Source of the DNA: Segetibacter aerophilus
Lineage (GTDB): Bacteria; Bacteroidota; Bacteroidia; Chitinophagales; Chitinophagaceae
DNA length: 64,000 nt
Direction: 5' to 3'
NCBI RefSeq assembly: GCF_007991655.1
Contig: NZ_BJYT01000010.1
Coordinates: 150,173 to 214,172, forward strand
A program made the translations under genes and the position numbers. The notes beneath the pieces were generated by a model. It was not told the origin of the DNA. It made no database searches and saw nothing but the letters and a program-made list of their open reading frames with translations. This document shows, one piece after another, positions 24,692 through 35,778 of this stretch. The first letter of the stretch is position 1. Each line of letters opens with the position of its first letter.

Positions 24692-25621
24692 GTGAATATA
24701 TTCCTGGTAGGTTTTCTATTGATTGCTTTTATTTTTTGCGCACCTAAAAAGGTCAAAGCCGGCGATACGTTGTTGTACAACAATAAATATTCTGTTGCAT
24801 GCCACAACTGTTATCAAAAAAAATATTCCTCCAGCCTTGAAGAAGCGTTGGCCTATACATCGACTTTAGAACTAGACATTTGGGATTCTCAATATTTCCT
24901 GGGTAAGAAAAAATGCTCGGGTACTGATTGGTTTGTAAAACACAGCCTTTTTCAGAAAGGCAATAAAAATTGTGCAGGTGGATCTCTTCGTAAATGCCTT
25001 ATAGAGATAGAGCAATGGACAAGAAAAAATCCCGAGCATGAAGTGCTTACAATTTATATAGACAAAAAGGAAGATTGGGGAAGTAAAAAATCTGCTAGAA
25101 AACCGCAAGATTTAGATGACCTGATTTCCTCAATTTTTCCTGCAACAAGTATTTACTCGCCTAAAGAAGTTTTACAGGAAAATAAAAGCTTACGAAATTC
25201 AGTGCAAGGGTGTAACTGGCCATCTACAGAAGAGCTTAAAGGAAAAATTATTTTCGTAATAACTGACGCAACAATACTTACGAGAAAAAATAAACTGCTT
25301 GATAAGTACCTAAATAAACAACAAAATAACTCCCTGTGTTTTGTTGCTCCGCTCATCAAAAAGAAAAGCGAAATCATAAAGCCTAGAGGCTTATCTACCC
25401 AAAATATCTCTAACGTAATTTTCTATAATCTCGGCTACAAACACTCAGGACTGTCGTCTGCAATTAGTTCAAGCAACTATATTAACAGGGTTTATAATTC
25501 TCCTGAAACATTGGCAACAGTGAATGCGCTTGCAGACAGAAAAGTAAATTTTATTGCTCTTCACAACTACAAATTAGGAGGCTGTCAACCGATAGTCACA
25601 GAGGGAATAAAACAAAATTGA
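24692..25621 (+). CDS. Secreted PI-PLC-like phosphodiesterase
   Basis: 309 residues with a signal peptide and a phosphatidylinositol-specific phospholipase C-like TIM-barrel: ACHNCYQKKYSSSLEEAL with H38, TLELDIWDS with E60/D62, and FVKHSL with H84. The two histidines about 46 apart match the spacing of the catalytic pair in bacterial PI-PLC. The acidic residues favour the calcium-dependent PI-PLC-C1 group. The start is a GTG at 24692, because an upstream ATG at 24687 runs at once into a stop. It is convergent with the Aur1-like gene, 10 bases apart, beside a lipid locus predicted to make inositol lipids. Confidence 0.75.
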   Translation: MNIFLVGFLLIAFIFCAPKKVKAGDTLLYNNKYSVACHNCYQKKYSSSLEEALAYTSTLELDIWDSQYFLGKKKCSGTDWFVKHSLFQKGNKNCAGGSLRKCLIEIEQWTRKNPEHEVLTIYIDKKEDWGSKKSARKPQDLDDLISSIFPATSIYSPKEVLQENKSLRNSVQGCNWPSTEELKGKIIFVITDATILTRKNKLLDKYLNKQQNNSLCFVAPLIKKKSEIIKPRGLSTQNISNVIFYNLGYKHSGLSSAISSSNYINRVYNSPETLATVNALADRKVNFIALHNYKLGGCQPIVTEGIKQN

Positions 25622-25631
25622 GGTAAGGAGG

Positions 25632-26579
25632 TTAGTCTTGCACAAACTTTTCGACAATCATTGATTGAAACCAACGGTTCGGTACTATGAACCTTTTAAA
25701 GGCAAAAATGCCAATAATAGCACAACTGATACCACCTAATACATCGAGAATATAATGGTGATTGCTATATACTGCGGCAAACCAAATACCGACAACCACT
25801 ACGCCAAAGAAAATGTTGATGAGGCCAAGCCTGTTTTTAATTCCATAATACAATACGATTAGGTTATACGCTGAATGAAGTGAAGGCATGGCGGCAAACA
25901 CGTTTGAGCTTTTAGCATACAATGCATTAAAAATACCTGCGTTAAAAAAGTCATCGAACCGGTGCAGGCCGGCAGTATTACCGGGAGTATGAGGATTGAA
26001 GTTAAATCCATAAAGCTGAACGTACCAGGGCGGAGCTGCAGGGTAAACATAATAACCAACAAAGCCAATGAGGTTGACTAACAAAAAGGTTAAGGCAAAA
26101 TACATGAACTGTTCACGTCTTTTGGTAAAGAAAAGATACCCTGCAAATACCAATGGAACGGGAACCCAACACAGGTAAAAAACACCACTTAAAATATCAA
26201 GTACAGTGTAAGTATTGTGTTGCCAAAACTCGTTAGGAGTAAGAATTTGCCCATTTACATGAATACCAAATAATCTCTTTTCAGCATTGTAAAGACTCTG
26301 GATGTGAACTGTATTGTAGAGATAATTCGGAAACGCCTTCATATAATCGAAGATGATCCAGAATATCATAAATACAGAAAAGCCTGTTATAAACTTACGA
26401 GTTGAAAATGAGATGTAGTATAACAGGTTAAAAATTACAACCAGCACCAACTGTTCCGGTTTATATCCAATTAATACTTTCGATAAAAGGAGATACGATA
26501 AAGATATTATTGAAGTTAGAAGTATATCTTTTTTAGCAAATAACCCTGTATATGTTGCCACCTTGGCTGGTTGATACAT
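25632..26579 (-). CDS. Aur1-like PAP2-superfamily phosphotransferase
   Basis: A 315-residue multi-span membrane protein with the PAP2 catalytic motifs AAMPSLHSAY and YSNHHYILDVLGG, in the arrangement of the inositolphosphotransferase Aur1/Ipt1 group, where the first histidine is the nucleophile. Aur1 enzymes move phosphoinositol from phosphatidylinositol to ceramide. The start at 26579 overlaps the stop codon of the hydroxylase gene as TAATG, so the pair is translationally coupled. It is the last gene of a six-gene lipid operon. Acceptor and donor are inferred from context; an ordinary lipid phosphatase is the alternative. Confidence 0.8.
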   Translation of the reverse strand: MYQPAKVATYTGLFAKKDILLTSIISLSYLLLSKVLIGYKPEQLVLVVIFNLLYYISFSTRKFITGFSVFMIFWIIFDYMKAFPNYLYNTVHIQSLYNAEKRLFGIHVNGQILTPNEFWQHNTYTVLDILSGVFYLCWVPVPLVFAGYLFFTKRREQFMYFALTFLLVNLIGFVGYYVYPAAPPWYVQLYGFNFNPHTPGNTAGLHRFDDFFNAGIFNALYAKSSNVFAAMPSLHSAYNLIVLYYGIKNRLGLINIFFGVVVVGIWFAAVYSNHHYILDVLGGISCAIIGIFAFKRFIVPNRWFQSMIVEKFVQD

Positions 26580-27199
26580 TATTTCTTCTTTGGAAAATCG
26601 GAGTCTAAAATTTTGTCCCACAAAACAGAACTGACCCCGTAACCTTTGGTTGGGTCGTCGTAATGATGGAGCATGTGATGTTGCTTGATTTTTTTCCAAA
26701 AAGAACTTTTAAAATTTGCATGATGAATGGCGTAATGTGTCATATCATACACGAGATAACCCAGGATAAAGCCGGGGAAAAAAGCATATAAGTTCACATC
26801 CGACAGGAACAAGGAAAACAGAAAGTAAAAAAGTGCAGCCAATGGAATACTTACAGAGGGAACCATTACCAATCTTTTAGAATCCCTTGGATAATCGTGA
26901 TGAACACCATGGAAAATAAAATGCAATCTTAATCCCCATTCTGATTTCGGTACAAAATGAAACAGGTAGCGATGCAGCACGTATTCAGTGGCGGTCCAAA
27001 CAAAAATTCCTAAAATAAAAAACCCGATAAAAGCTGCTGGTGAAATGTTGTGTGAAATTGCTTTATAAATAAAAAAAACGATAGCAGGCCCAAAAATGAA
27101 TAATGGCACTGAAAAATGAATTTTAGAAAGACCCTCCAAAAAATCATTTTTAAACATCCTCACAGACTCTCTTGAATTAGAGACATAATTCTTCTTCAT
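26579..27199 (-). CDS. Fatty acid/sterol hydroxylase-superfamily protein
   Basis: A 206-residue di-iron membrane enzyme. The histidine boxes are visible in order: HRYLFH (about 76-81), HGVHH (97-101), HYAIHH and HHMLHH in the C-terminal half, with four hydrophobic segments. The layout resembles fatty-acid 2-hydroxylases, which add a hydroxyl to the acyl chain of ceramides. Its position before an Aur1-like transferase and after a CDP-alcohol phosphatidyltransferase fits hydroxylation of a sphingolipid acyl chain. An internal ATG at 27157 is an alternative start. The reaction is inferred. Confidence 0.85.
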   Translation of the reverse strand: MKKNYVSNSRESVRMFKNDFLEGLSKIHFSVPLFIFGPAIVFFIYKAISHNISPAAFIGFFILGIFVWTATEYVLHRYLFHFVPKSEWGLRLHFIFHGVHHDYPRDSKRLVMVPSVSIPLAALFYFLFSLFLSDVNLYAFFPGFILGYLVYDMTHYAIHHANFKSSFWKKIKQHHMLHHYDDPTKGYGVSSVLWDKILDSDFPKKK

Positions 27200-27219
27200 A
27201 TAAAAAAAGCTTAATAAAC

Positions 27220-27759
27220 TTATATTTTCCTTCTCTCTATAACTTCCTTACCGCTTGATGGATCTACTCCCTTTATCTCAACATATTCAACATTCGGCGA
27301 CCAAAAAGACCCTCCATTTATTTTTACAAAGATACGATTGATGATAGCTTGTTTTTGATTAATTGTTCCATACACGTTGTACTTGTTGTTTGCCCCCTTC
27401 ATCAACAACATCGGGAATTTTTTATAAGAAACGAAATTCAGCTCGTACTTGTCTTTCGAAATTGGGGTACTTTTTATGCCGTATGCAAACTTCTTCTGTA
27501 CAAAATTCAGCTCTTCTTTTTGGCCTTTATCCGTATATCTTATCCAATAAACATGTACCGGTTCCTCCATGTCAAGAACATTGTTATTGTAATTCAACTC
27601 ACAAATAATGGTGTTTGTATTAGCTGTTCTTTGCAGGTAAAATAGTTGATTAGGACCAACGACTGGCACCGGAAACTTATCCTGTGCAATAACGGCGAGA
27701 GTAGTAAACCAACCCAGAAAAAAAAGAATAGCTCCCCTCTTATAAATCACCCTGTTCAT
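27220..27759 (-). CDS. DUF4833 family exported protein
   Basis: 179 residues with an N-terminal hydrophobic signal (about 10-25, ending VIAQ) and a beta-rich body: FYLQRTANTNTIICELNYN, EEPVHVYWIRYTDKGQKEELNFVQKKFAYGIK, and NVEYVEIKGVDPSSGKEV. This is the DUF4833 family. No catalytic residues stand out. Its gene overlaps the CDP-alcohol phosphatidyltransferase gene by 20 bases and precedes the hydroxylase by 20, so it is embedded in the lipid operon and probably takes part in making, moving or sensing the same lipid in the periplasm. Confidence 0.75.
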   Translation of the reverse strand: MNRVIYKRGAILFFLGWFTTLAVIAQDKFPVPVVGPNQLFYLQRTANTNTIICELNYNNNVLDMEEPVHVYWIRYTDKGQKEELNFVQKKFAYGIKSTPISKDKYELNFVSYKKFPMLLMKGANNKYNVYGTINQKQAIINRIFVKINGGSFWSPNVEYVEIKGVDPSSGKEVIERRKI

Positions 27760-28474
27760 TTTTAATTTTATCTTTTAAATCCAGTGCCTTCTTTGCAGCA
27801 TATAGTCTCTTAAAAGCAGTAATGTTTGTAAGAACAGCCATTACAGTTATAGGCAACGTGAAAACAGTCATGGTCTCAAAAACGTGAAACGGTATTCCGG
27901 GAACATATAATTTGTAATTACCGCCAATAAAATGAGCAGTTAATCCGCAGGCTATTGCGGAAACGCCAATTAAAACAACACGCTCGGGGCGTTGCATTAG
28001 GCCACCTTTGTTTTGAATACCTAAGCCCTCACTTCTTGCACGCGTATAACTGACCATCATTGAACCGATAAGGGCTATAAATGCAAATAAAGAACTGATG
28101 AAATAATGATGCGCAACAAGATAATAACAAATACCTAAAAACATTATTAATTCGCTATATCTGTCCAGGACGGAGTCAAATAGTGCTCCGAAGGTGGAAC
28201 TCATATTACCTAACCGGGCTACCTGGCCATCGAGCATGTCAAACAAACCGGCAAAAAGAACGAGCGCACCGGCCCAACCTACGTATCTTAAATCAGCACG
28301 GCCACCTTCTTCTGCGCCTGAGATAAAAATTACCGCCACCCCTATATTTAAAAGCAATCCTATCGTTGTGACAGCGTTGGGTGTAAGGCCTAGTTTTATT
28401 AACCGTCGAACCAAAGGGTCAATTATTGTATAAATCGTCTTTTGAAGTGTATCCCTTAACGCTTGTTTTGCCAT
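27740..28474 (-). CDS. CDP-alcohol phosphatidyltransferase
   Basis: Joins a CDP-activated lipid to an alcohol with release of CMP. The full family motif is visible: DMLDGQVARLGNMSSTFGAL followed by FDSVLDR (about residues 79-105), with all conserved Asp, Gly and Arg residues in place. The 244-residue length and about six spans are usual. The neighbouring Aur1-like enzyme, PgpA-family phosphatase and PI-PLC suggest that the alcohol is inositol or inositol phosphate rather than glycerol phosphate or serine. That substrate call is an inference, and no inositol-phosphate synthase gene is in the window. Confidence 0.88.
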   Translation of the reverse strand: MAKQALRDTLQKTIYTIIDPLVRRLIKLGLTPNAVTTIGLLLNIGVAVIFISGAEEGGRADLRYVGWAGALVLFAGLFDMLDGQVARLGNMSSTFGALFDSVLDRYSELIMFLGICYYLVAHHYFISSLFAFIALIGSMMVSYTRARSEGLGIQNKGGLMQRPERVVLIGVSAIACGLTAHFIGGNYKLYVPGIPFHVFETMTVFTLPITVMAVLTNITAFKRLYAAKKALDLKDKIKNEQGDL

Positions 28475-28479
28475 ATTTT

Positions 28480-31026
28480 CTAGAAATCGAATTTTACCCT
28501 TGTTCTAATTCCCCATTCTGTTACTTCCGGATGATCTAAGTACGTTAGCCTTTTTACAAAATCTATCCTCAAAAGCTTTAAAATATTAGAAACACCCACG
28601 CTAACTTCAATATAGGGTGATTTATTTAAACTGTATGTTGTCGGTAAGCCCGTTTGCTTGTCTACAGGAAATTTTATGGTTGATAAATTGAGGTCCGGAT
28701 TATTTTCATCACGCACCCCACCATATAAAACTTTAGCAGAGGCAACCTCCCGCCACTTTAATTTTTTCAGCAAAGGTATTTTATTTAGGAAGAAACCATT
28801 AAAATGCTGATCAATGCTGAAAGCAGCGTAATGGTCACTTACAAATTCAAGGAAATTCATGAGATTGTAAGATTCCAATTGGTAAGAATAAGTTTGATTT
28901 GCACGGTGAACAGTCATTAACGGGTAAGGAACTTTTCCAAAAATGTTTCCGCCCTCAAGCTTGACGTCGGCGAACCCTAGTTGCGATAACATTAACCTTT
29001 TGTCTATCGTAAGATTTAAGTTTTGATAATTGTACTCACCCTTTACGAGACCCTTTATGCCCGTGATGAATCTGAATTTAAAAATTGGGTACTTATTGAT
29101 AATGGGGATGCGAAATCTCTTTCCCTGGTAGAACTGTCGATGGGGCGCCCATGTAAACTCTGCGGACAGTTCAGTAGTAGTAAGGTTTGGAACATTAACA
29201 AGGCTAGATCCATCTGGCTTTAAATAAGATATTATACCGGCAGGTGTTTGTTTCCAATTTTTGAAACCAAGAGTATATCCAAAGTCTTTTCCAAATTCCC
29301 TTACATACTCAGTTTTAAAAATAGAGTTGTAAAGCCATCGATCATTATTACCACGCTTGAAAGACAACAAAAAATTATCCTCTACAACAAACTGCAGTTC
29401 CTGCCCGGGAATTTTGGTGTCTCTTTGATAACCGAGTTTAAGGTAATTGAGCGGATAAGCGTATATAGAGGAATGGTTAAATGAGTAAGCCACAGCGCCA
29501 TAGTACTTCCACTTCTGATCTTTAAACCCGTAAGCCACGTAGTTTTCAAGGTATATATTCCGATTGAACCTGGGAGTAGTTCTTCCTCCTATCCTTGTTC
29601 GTAAACCTTCAACCGGGTTAAAGCTGTAAAACGAATTAACCGGTCCAACCTCGTACCCTCCAAAGCTTTTATATCCAGCCATTAGTAACGTAGCTACATC
29701 CATAAAAGTTTTGAAAGATTTCAAATGAGTCAGGCTATCAATGTTTGAATAAACTTTTACTTCAGCCTCAGACAAAGGAGGAGATCTATGTGCCTGCCAG
29801 AAAGTATCTGAAGCTGCATTTTGTGATCCTATCCTAACAACAGCATCACCTTTATAAATACTATCAGCCTGAGGTTGATTAATTGTAAAGCTTTTAAATG
29901 AAACTGTTCTTTCTCCCACAATGCCCGTTTTTGCCGACTCTGCTAAAGCAAACTCAACAATGGTATTACTCAAAGCAAGATGAAATCGTCCGTCCTGGCC
30001 TTTTTCAAAATCCTGGTTTACATGTAATTCTCTAACAAAGTTTAAGTTAGCGTGCTTGCTAATACTCATGACCAATTTTTGAACAGAATAATTCCCGTCA
30101 AGTGTAACAAAAAGAGTTCCTTTAAAAAGTAGGTCATTTAGGTTCCTGGGAGCAAAATTTAAACGTACTAATTCAACTCCATCTACCTCTGTAGTATCAG
30201 CAATATAAAATCTGTAGAAAGTAGGAGCCATATCAGCAATGGGACTAAGAAACTGATTAGACAACAACGAAATGTTGTTCTGGTAAACGTCAACGTCTTC
30301 ATACATCCGCTCGAGGTATGAATTAATCCCTTTCACGTCGAGGTACTCACCGAAATTCACTTCCTTCTCGGCTATTATGTAGGTCGTCTTTTTTTCGGGA
30401 TTTTTACGATAGTATTTCTGAGATGAAATTTCGTTTATATAAACAGGAAGCATTGCTCTTCCCTGTATTTTGGTGGTATCATTGTTTTGGAACACGAATT
30501 TAAAATTCTTGAGAAACTTGTTGTTCAATAACTTTTCAGGAGTCTTTGTAAGCAACACTTCCATTTTCTCATACTGCTCGTAAGACACGTAGTCGTAAGC
30601 TGAAATTCTATTTTTATCTTTATTATCAATTACCTGCCTTATCAGCTCAACTGCCGGGTTGTTCTTATTTGAGTACTTTCCTCTTTTATTTGTCTTTACC
30701 ACCACATTGCTCTTTGCGTCTGACACCTCCAACAATATATCTATTACCTGTTCCTTGTTAGGTATAAGTGTTTTTGAGACTGTTTTGTATCCGACATAAG
30801 AAAACTGCACTACGGTTAGCCTGGTATTTTCTGTAGCAAGCATGTAGCTTCCGTCGCTTGAGCTGGTGACGCCCTTGCCTCCTTTGAAATAGATACTTAC
30901 AGATTGTAGTGGCTGTTGAGATACTGCATCCCGTATTACACCGCGAACAATAGTTTGGGAATTGACCGATACGAAGGTGGTCATTAACAACAGGACTAAA
31001 ATAATTTTGCTGAATATCTTTTTCAT
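28480..31026 (-). CDS. DUF5686 outer-membrane protein with carboxypeptidase-like domain
   Basis: 848 residues. A signal peptide (about 1-23) is followed by a CarboxypepD_reg-like domain (TIVRGVIRDAVSQQPLQSVSIYFKGGKGVTSSSDGSYML), and then the DUF5686 body, whose C-terminal half has alternating aromatic strands typical of an outer-membrane barrel and ends with RTRVKFDF, a terminal Phe as outer-membrane proteins often have. It lacks a TonB box and plug. It lies 5 bases upstream of the CDP-alcohol phosphatidyltransferase gene and 7 downstream of the GtrA gene. A role in placing lipid in the outer membrane is possible but unproven. Confidence 0.8.
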   Translation of the reverse strand: MKKIFSKIILVLLLMTTFVSVNSQTIVRGVIRDAVSQQPLQSVSIYFKGGKGVTSSSDGSYMLATENTRLTVVQFSYVGYKTVSKTLIPNKEQVIDILLEVSDAKSNVVVKTNKRGKYSNKNNPAVELIRQVIDNKDKNRISAYDYVSYEQYEKMEVLLTKTPEKLLNNKFLKNFKFVFQNNDTTKIQGRAMLPVYINEISSQKYYRKNPEKKTTYIIAEKEVNFGEYLDVKGINSYLERMYEDVDVYQNNISLLSNQFLSPIADMAPTFYRFYIADTTEVDGVELVRLNFAPRNLNDLLFKGTLFVTLDGNYSVQKLVMSISKHANLNFVRELHVNQDFEKGQDGRFHLALSNTIVEFALAESAKTGIVGERTVSFKSFTINQPQADSIYKGDAVVRIGSQNAASDTFWQAHRSPPLSEAEVKVYSNIDSLTHLKSFKTFMDVATLLMAGYKSFGGYEVGPVNSFYSFNPVEGLRTRIGGRTTPRFNRNIYLENYVAYGFKDQKWKYYGAVAYSFNHSSIYAYPLNYLKLGYQRDTKIPGQELQFVVEDNFLLSFKRGNNDRWLYNSIFKTEYVREFGKDFGYTLGFKNWKQTPAGIISYLKPDGSSLVNVPNLTTTELSAEFTWAPHRQFYQGKRFRIPIINKYPIFKFRFITGIKGLVKGEYNYQNLNLTIDKRLMLSQLGFADVKLEGGNIFGKVPYPLMTVHRANQTYSYQLESYNLMNFLEFVSDHYAAFSIDQHFNGFFLNKIPLLKKLKWREVASAKVLYGGVRDENNPDLNLSTIKFPVDKQTGLPTTYSLNKSPYIEVSVGVSNILKLLRIDFVKRLTYLDHPEVTEWGIRTRVKFDF

Positions 31027-31033
31027 TATTCAA

Positions 31034-31411
31034 TCAATTATTTTTGAAAACATACTTTTTCTGTAGCACATAGTTATAACAGAAACCTACGATCAGCGAT
31101 ACAAAAAGTTTTGCGAACACATAATGTACTTTTAGCAGTTTTGTCATAATGTACATACCGCCTGTATTTAATATGAGGTTGCCCGTCCAAACTATTCCGT
31201 ACCTGAAAGCCTGCTGATGCACTTTCCTTTTTCTTGATTCAAAAACCCACGTTCTGCCGATAAAAAAATTAAGCACTCCACCGCAAACGGTTCCCGATGT
31301 GCTTGCAATAACTACATCGATCCGAAAGAGATTTACAAGAAAAATGGTGATTAGGTAATCAAAAAATGAAGCAATCGAAGAGGATATATTCGCCTTAAGA
31401 AAAGTAAGCAT
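31034..31411 (-). CDS. GtrA-family small membrane protein
   Basis: A 125-residue, four-span protein of the GtrA-like family: SFFDYLITIFLVNLF, GTVCGGVLNFFIGRTWVF with the characteristic NFxxxRxWVF, and a last segment FVSLIVGFCYNYVLQKKYVF. Family members are thought to flip or help move polyprenyl-linked or lipid-linked sugars. It is the first gene of the tight operon that ends with the Aur1-like enzyme, which suggests that a sugar-bearing or inositol-bearing lipid intermediate is moved across the membrane. Confidence 0.85.
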   Translation of the reverse strand: MLTFLKANISSSIASFFDYLITIFLVNLFRIDVVIASTSGTVCGGVLNFFIGRTWVFESRKRKVHQQAFRYGIVWTGNLILNTGGMYIMTKLLKVHYVFAKLFVSLIVGFCYNYVLQKKYVFKNN

Positions 31412-31864
31412 TTTTATAACAACGTTGCGCCTTCTGTCAAAAGCTTTTAAGAAATTACTTTTAGTTAAATACCAGCCTTTGTTTAAAAGGCGTCATAGTT
31501 GCGACGCTCCGTTTGCCTGTAGTACTATTGGCAGCTTTTTTAAAAAATTATACAGCTTCTTTTGGTTGCACACCTAAAAACCTTTTCCCACTTTATCTAA
31601 ATAAGACAGCGTGTAAAATTTAAAAAAAAGATTAGCATTTCAAACAATACGTAAAGCTTTTTAAAACAAAACTAATGGCTTGTATTTTCATAAAGGCATG
31701 CAAAGGTTTTAAACGGTCTAATAACAGTCTTAAAGGTTTAATTGTTCTTTACTGCAAACAAGACTATTGATGCAAGCATCTGTTGCAAAAAATGAATAAA
31801 CGGTACAAGAGTGCGACGCAACAAAAGTTAGAGATAGCAATTTCGCTGAATTCAGAAAAAACTA
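31412..31864. other. Gene-free 453-base gap with repeat
   Basis: The gap separates the pgpA-like gene from the downstream gtrA operon and should contain that operon's promoter. It holds one good copy of the dispersed repeat (31803-31822) and one poor match (GTTGCGACGCTCCG near 31498). No coding frame or RNA gene was seen. Confidence 0.55.
31803..31822 (+). repeat. Dispersed intergenic repeat, copy 6 (full form)
   Basis: GTACAAGAGTGCGACGCAAC, a full-length copy of the 20-base unit, 42 bases beyond the stop of the PgpA-family gene. Confidence 0.7.
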
Positions 31865-32320
31865 TTAGAAAAGTTTAAAGTGTACTATTACCATCAATAA
31901 AATATGAGCGTACAAACCCGCTAATACATCGTCTGCCATAACGCCCCATCCTTTTGGAAGCAACTCCATTCTTTTTATAAGCAGGGGCTTAGCGATGTCA
32001 AAAAACCTAAAAAGTACCAGGCCGGTTAAAACATATTTAAGGGTAATTGGTAAAAAGATCAAAGTTATCATCATGCCTGCCACCTCGTCGATGACGACCT
32101 TGCTGCTGTCTTTACCCCAAATTCTATCCACTACGTTTCCAGACCAAACTCCTGCTACACATACTACTATTAACGAAAGAATTTGAACCAAGATTGTGAA
32201 GTCTTGGGTTGGTATCAACAGCCAGATAATACAAAGAGCAACTGCAGCAAGCGTTCCGCCACCTTTGCCTATATATCCCAGGCCGAAAAACGTGGCTACC
32301 AGTTTATGGATTTCAATCAT
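31865..32320 (-). CDS. PgpA-family phosphatidyl phosphate phosphatase
   Basis: 151 residues of the phosphatidylglycerophosphatase A family: HKLVATFFGLGYIGKGGGTLAA at the N-terminus, then the acidic DEVAGMMITLIFLP and RFFDIAKPLLIKRMELLPKGWGVMADDVLAGLYAH, the metal-binding core. It removes the terminal phosphate from phosphatidylglycerol phosphate, or, in Bacteroides inositol-lipid clusters as I recall, from phosphatidylinositol phosphate. The neighbourhood supports the second role here. The start at 32320 was chosen because the upstream alternative at 32341 lies in a terminator hairpin. Confidence 0.85.
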   Translation of the reverse strand: MIEIHKLVATFFGLGYIGKGGGTLAAVALCIIWLLIPTQDFTILVQILSLIVVCVAGVWSGNVVDRIWGKDSSKVVIDEVAGMMITLIFLPITLKYVLTGLVLFRFFDIAKPLLIKRMELLPKGWGVMADDVLAGLYAHILLMVIVHFKLF

Positions 32321-32326
32321 ACTATA

Positions 32327-32360
32327 TAAAAAAAGCCTCACCTCTTTAAGGCAGGCTTTG
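32327..32360 (-). terminator. Terminator after the ceramide reductase gene
   Basis: On the minus strand AAAGCCT (32359-32353) pairs with AGGCTTT (32338-32332) and is followed by a T-run. It lies between the cerR-like stop and the pgpA-like start, so the PgpA-family gene depends on readthrough or on its own promoter. Confidence 0.65.
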
Positions 32361-32383
32361 TAAAATTTTCAAGCCTTTAAAAT

Positions 32384-33366
32384 TTACAACCACGCATTCT
32401 GTTTGTACCATTCCAGTGTTTCTTTAAGCCCTCGTTGCAAGTTGTATGATGGACTATAACCTAAATTTTTCCTTGCCTTTTCTATATCGCAACACCAGTT
32501 TATTGCCGTCAGTTCGTTCAACTTTTCAAGATTTACTGCAGGCGTTTTTCCAAACATTCCAAACGCCTTTTCCAAAACCAGCGCAAAACCCTTTACGACG
32601 GGCAACGGCAGATGAACTTTAATCGTTTTTTTATTCAATACACTCTTCGTTATGTTGGCCATTTCGTAACGATTGTAGCAGTTGCCGTCTGTAATGTTGT
32701 ATGCTCCATTTGCTTCATCTGAGGTAAACAAAGAATTGACTGATGCAGCAGCCAAATCTTTCACATACACAAAACTTAATTGCTGTGGTATGTGCCCGAT
32801 GTAAGGTTCGAAGCCTTTACTAAACGTTTTTAGAATTATGAAAATGTCTTTATCCCGTGACCCGTAGACAGCAGTGGGTCGCAAAACGATTAGAGGGAGC
32901 TTCAAGCCTTTCAACTGCTTTTCAGCCAGTAGTTTGCTTTGGCCATAAGCGGTAACAGGACGCGGGTTTGTTTGCTCAGTTATTAACCTCTCTGTTTGAT
33001 CCAGTGGACCTAAAGCAGCCAGGCTGCTGATAAAAACAATTTTCTTTAGGTGGGGATTGTTTGCAGATGCTTTAGCGAGATTGATAGTGTACAAAGCGTT
33101 AACAGTATTGTATTCTTCCTGGTTCTTTGCTTTGGTTGTACCGGCCGCATGAATGATAAAGTCATATTCTCTCTCCCTAAGTTCTTTTTCGAGACTTTCA
33201 GCAGAGGTAAAATTGAGATAGGTATAATTAATTTTATGGGAGGCTAGATGCTTAATATCACTTGTCTTTCTAACGGCTGCATATACATCTAGTCCTTTTG
33301 CAAGAGCAGCTTCAATTAGATGAAAACCAACAAAACCACTTGCACCAGTTATCAAGACCTTTTGCT

Positions 33367-33370
<4 letters not shown>
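32384..33370 (-). CDS. Probable ceramide reductase (NAD-dependent epimerase/dehydratase family)
   Basis: 328 residues of the extended SDR fold: TGASGFVGFHL at 7-17 binds the dinucleotide, and TAYGQSKLLAEK carries the YxxxK catalytic pair, with SSLAALG as the Ser region. In bacterial sphingolipid synthesis an SDR enzyme of this sort (CerR in Caulobacter) reduces the 3-keto group of the ceramide precursor. The gene starts within the stop codon of the GNAT-type gene (ATGA), so synthesis is coupled. The SDR call is secure; the substrate is inferred from the operon. Confidence 0.8.
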
Positions 33371-35744
<2,374 letters not shown>

Positions 35745-35778
35745 TTATCAGCCATAGTTTACCAATTTCATTTAAAGG

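Noticed and set aside
31490..31515. A further copy of the dispersed repeat near 31498
   Set aside because: GTTGCGACGCTCCG shares only about ten bases with the consensus and lacks the GTACAAG end, so it was not counted.
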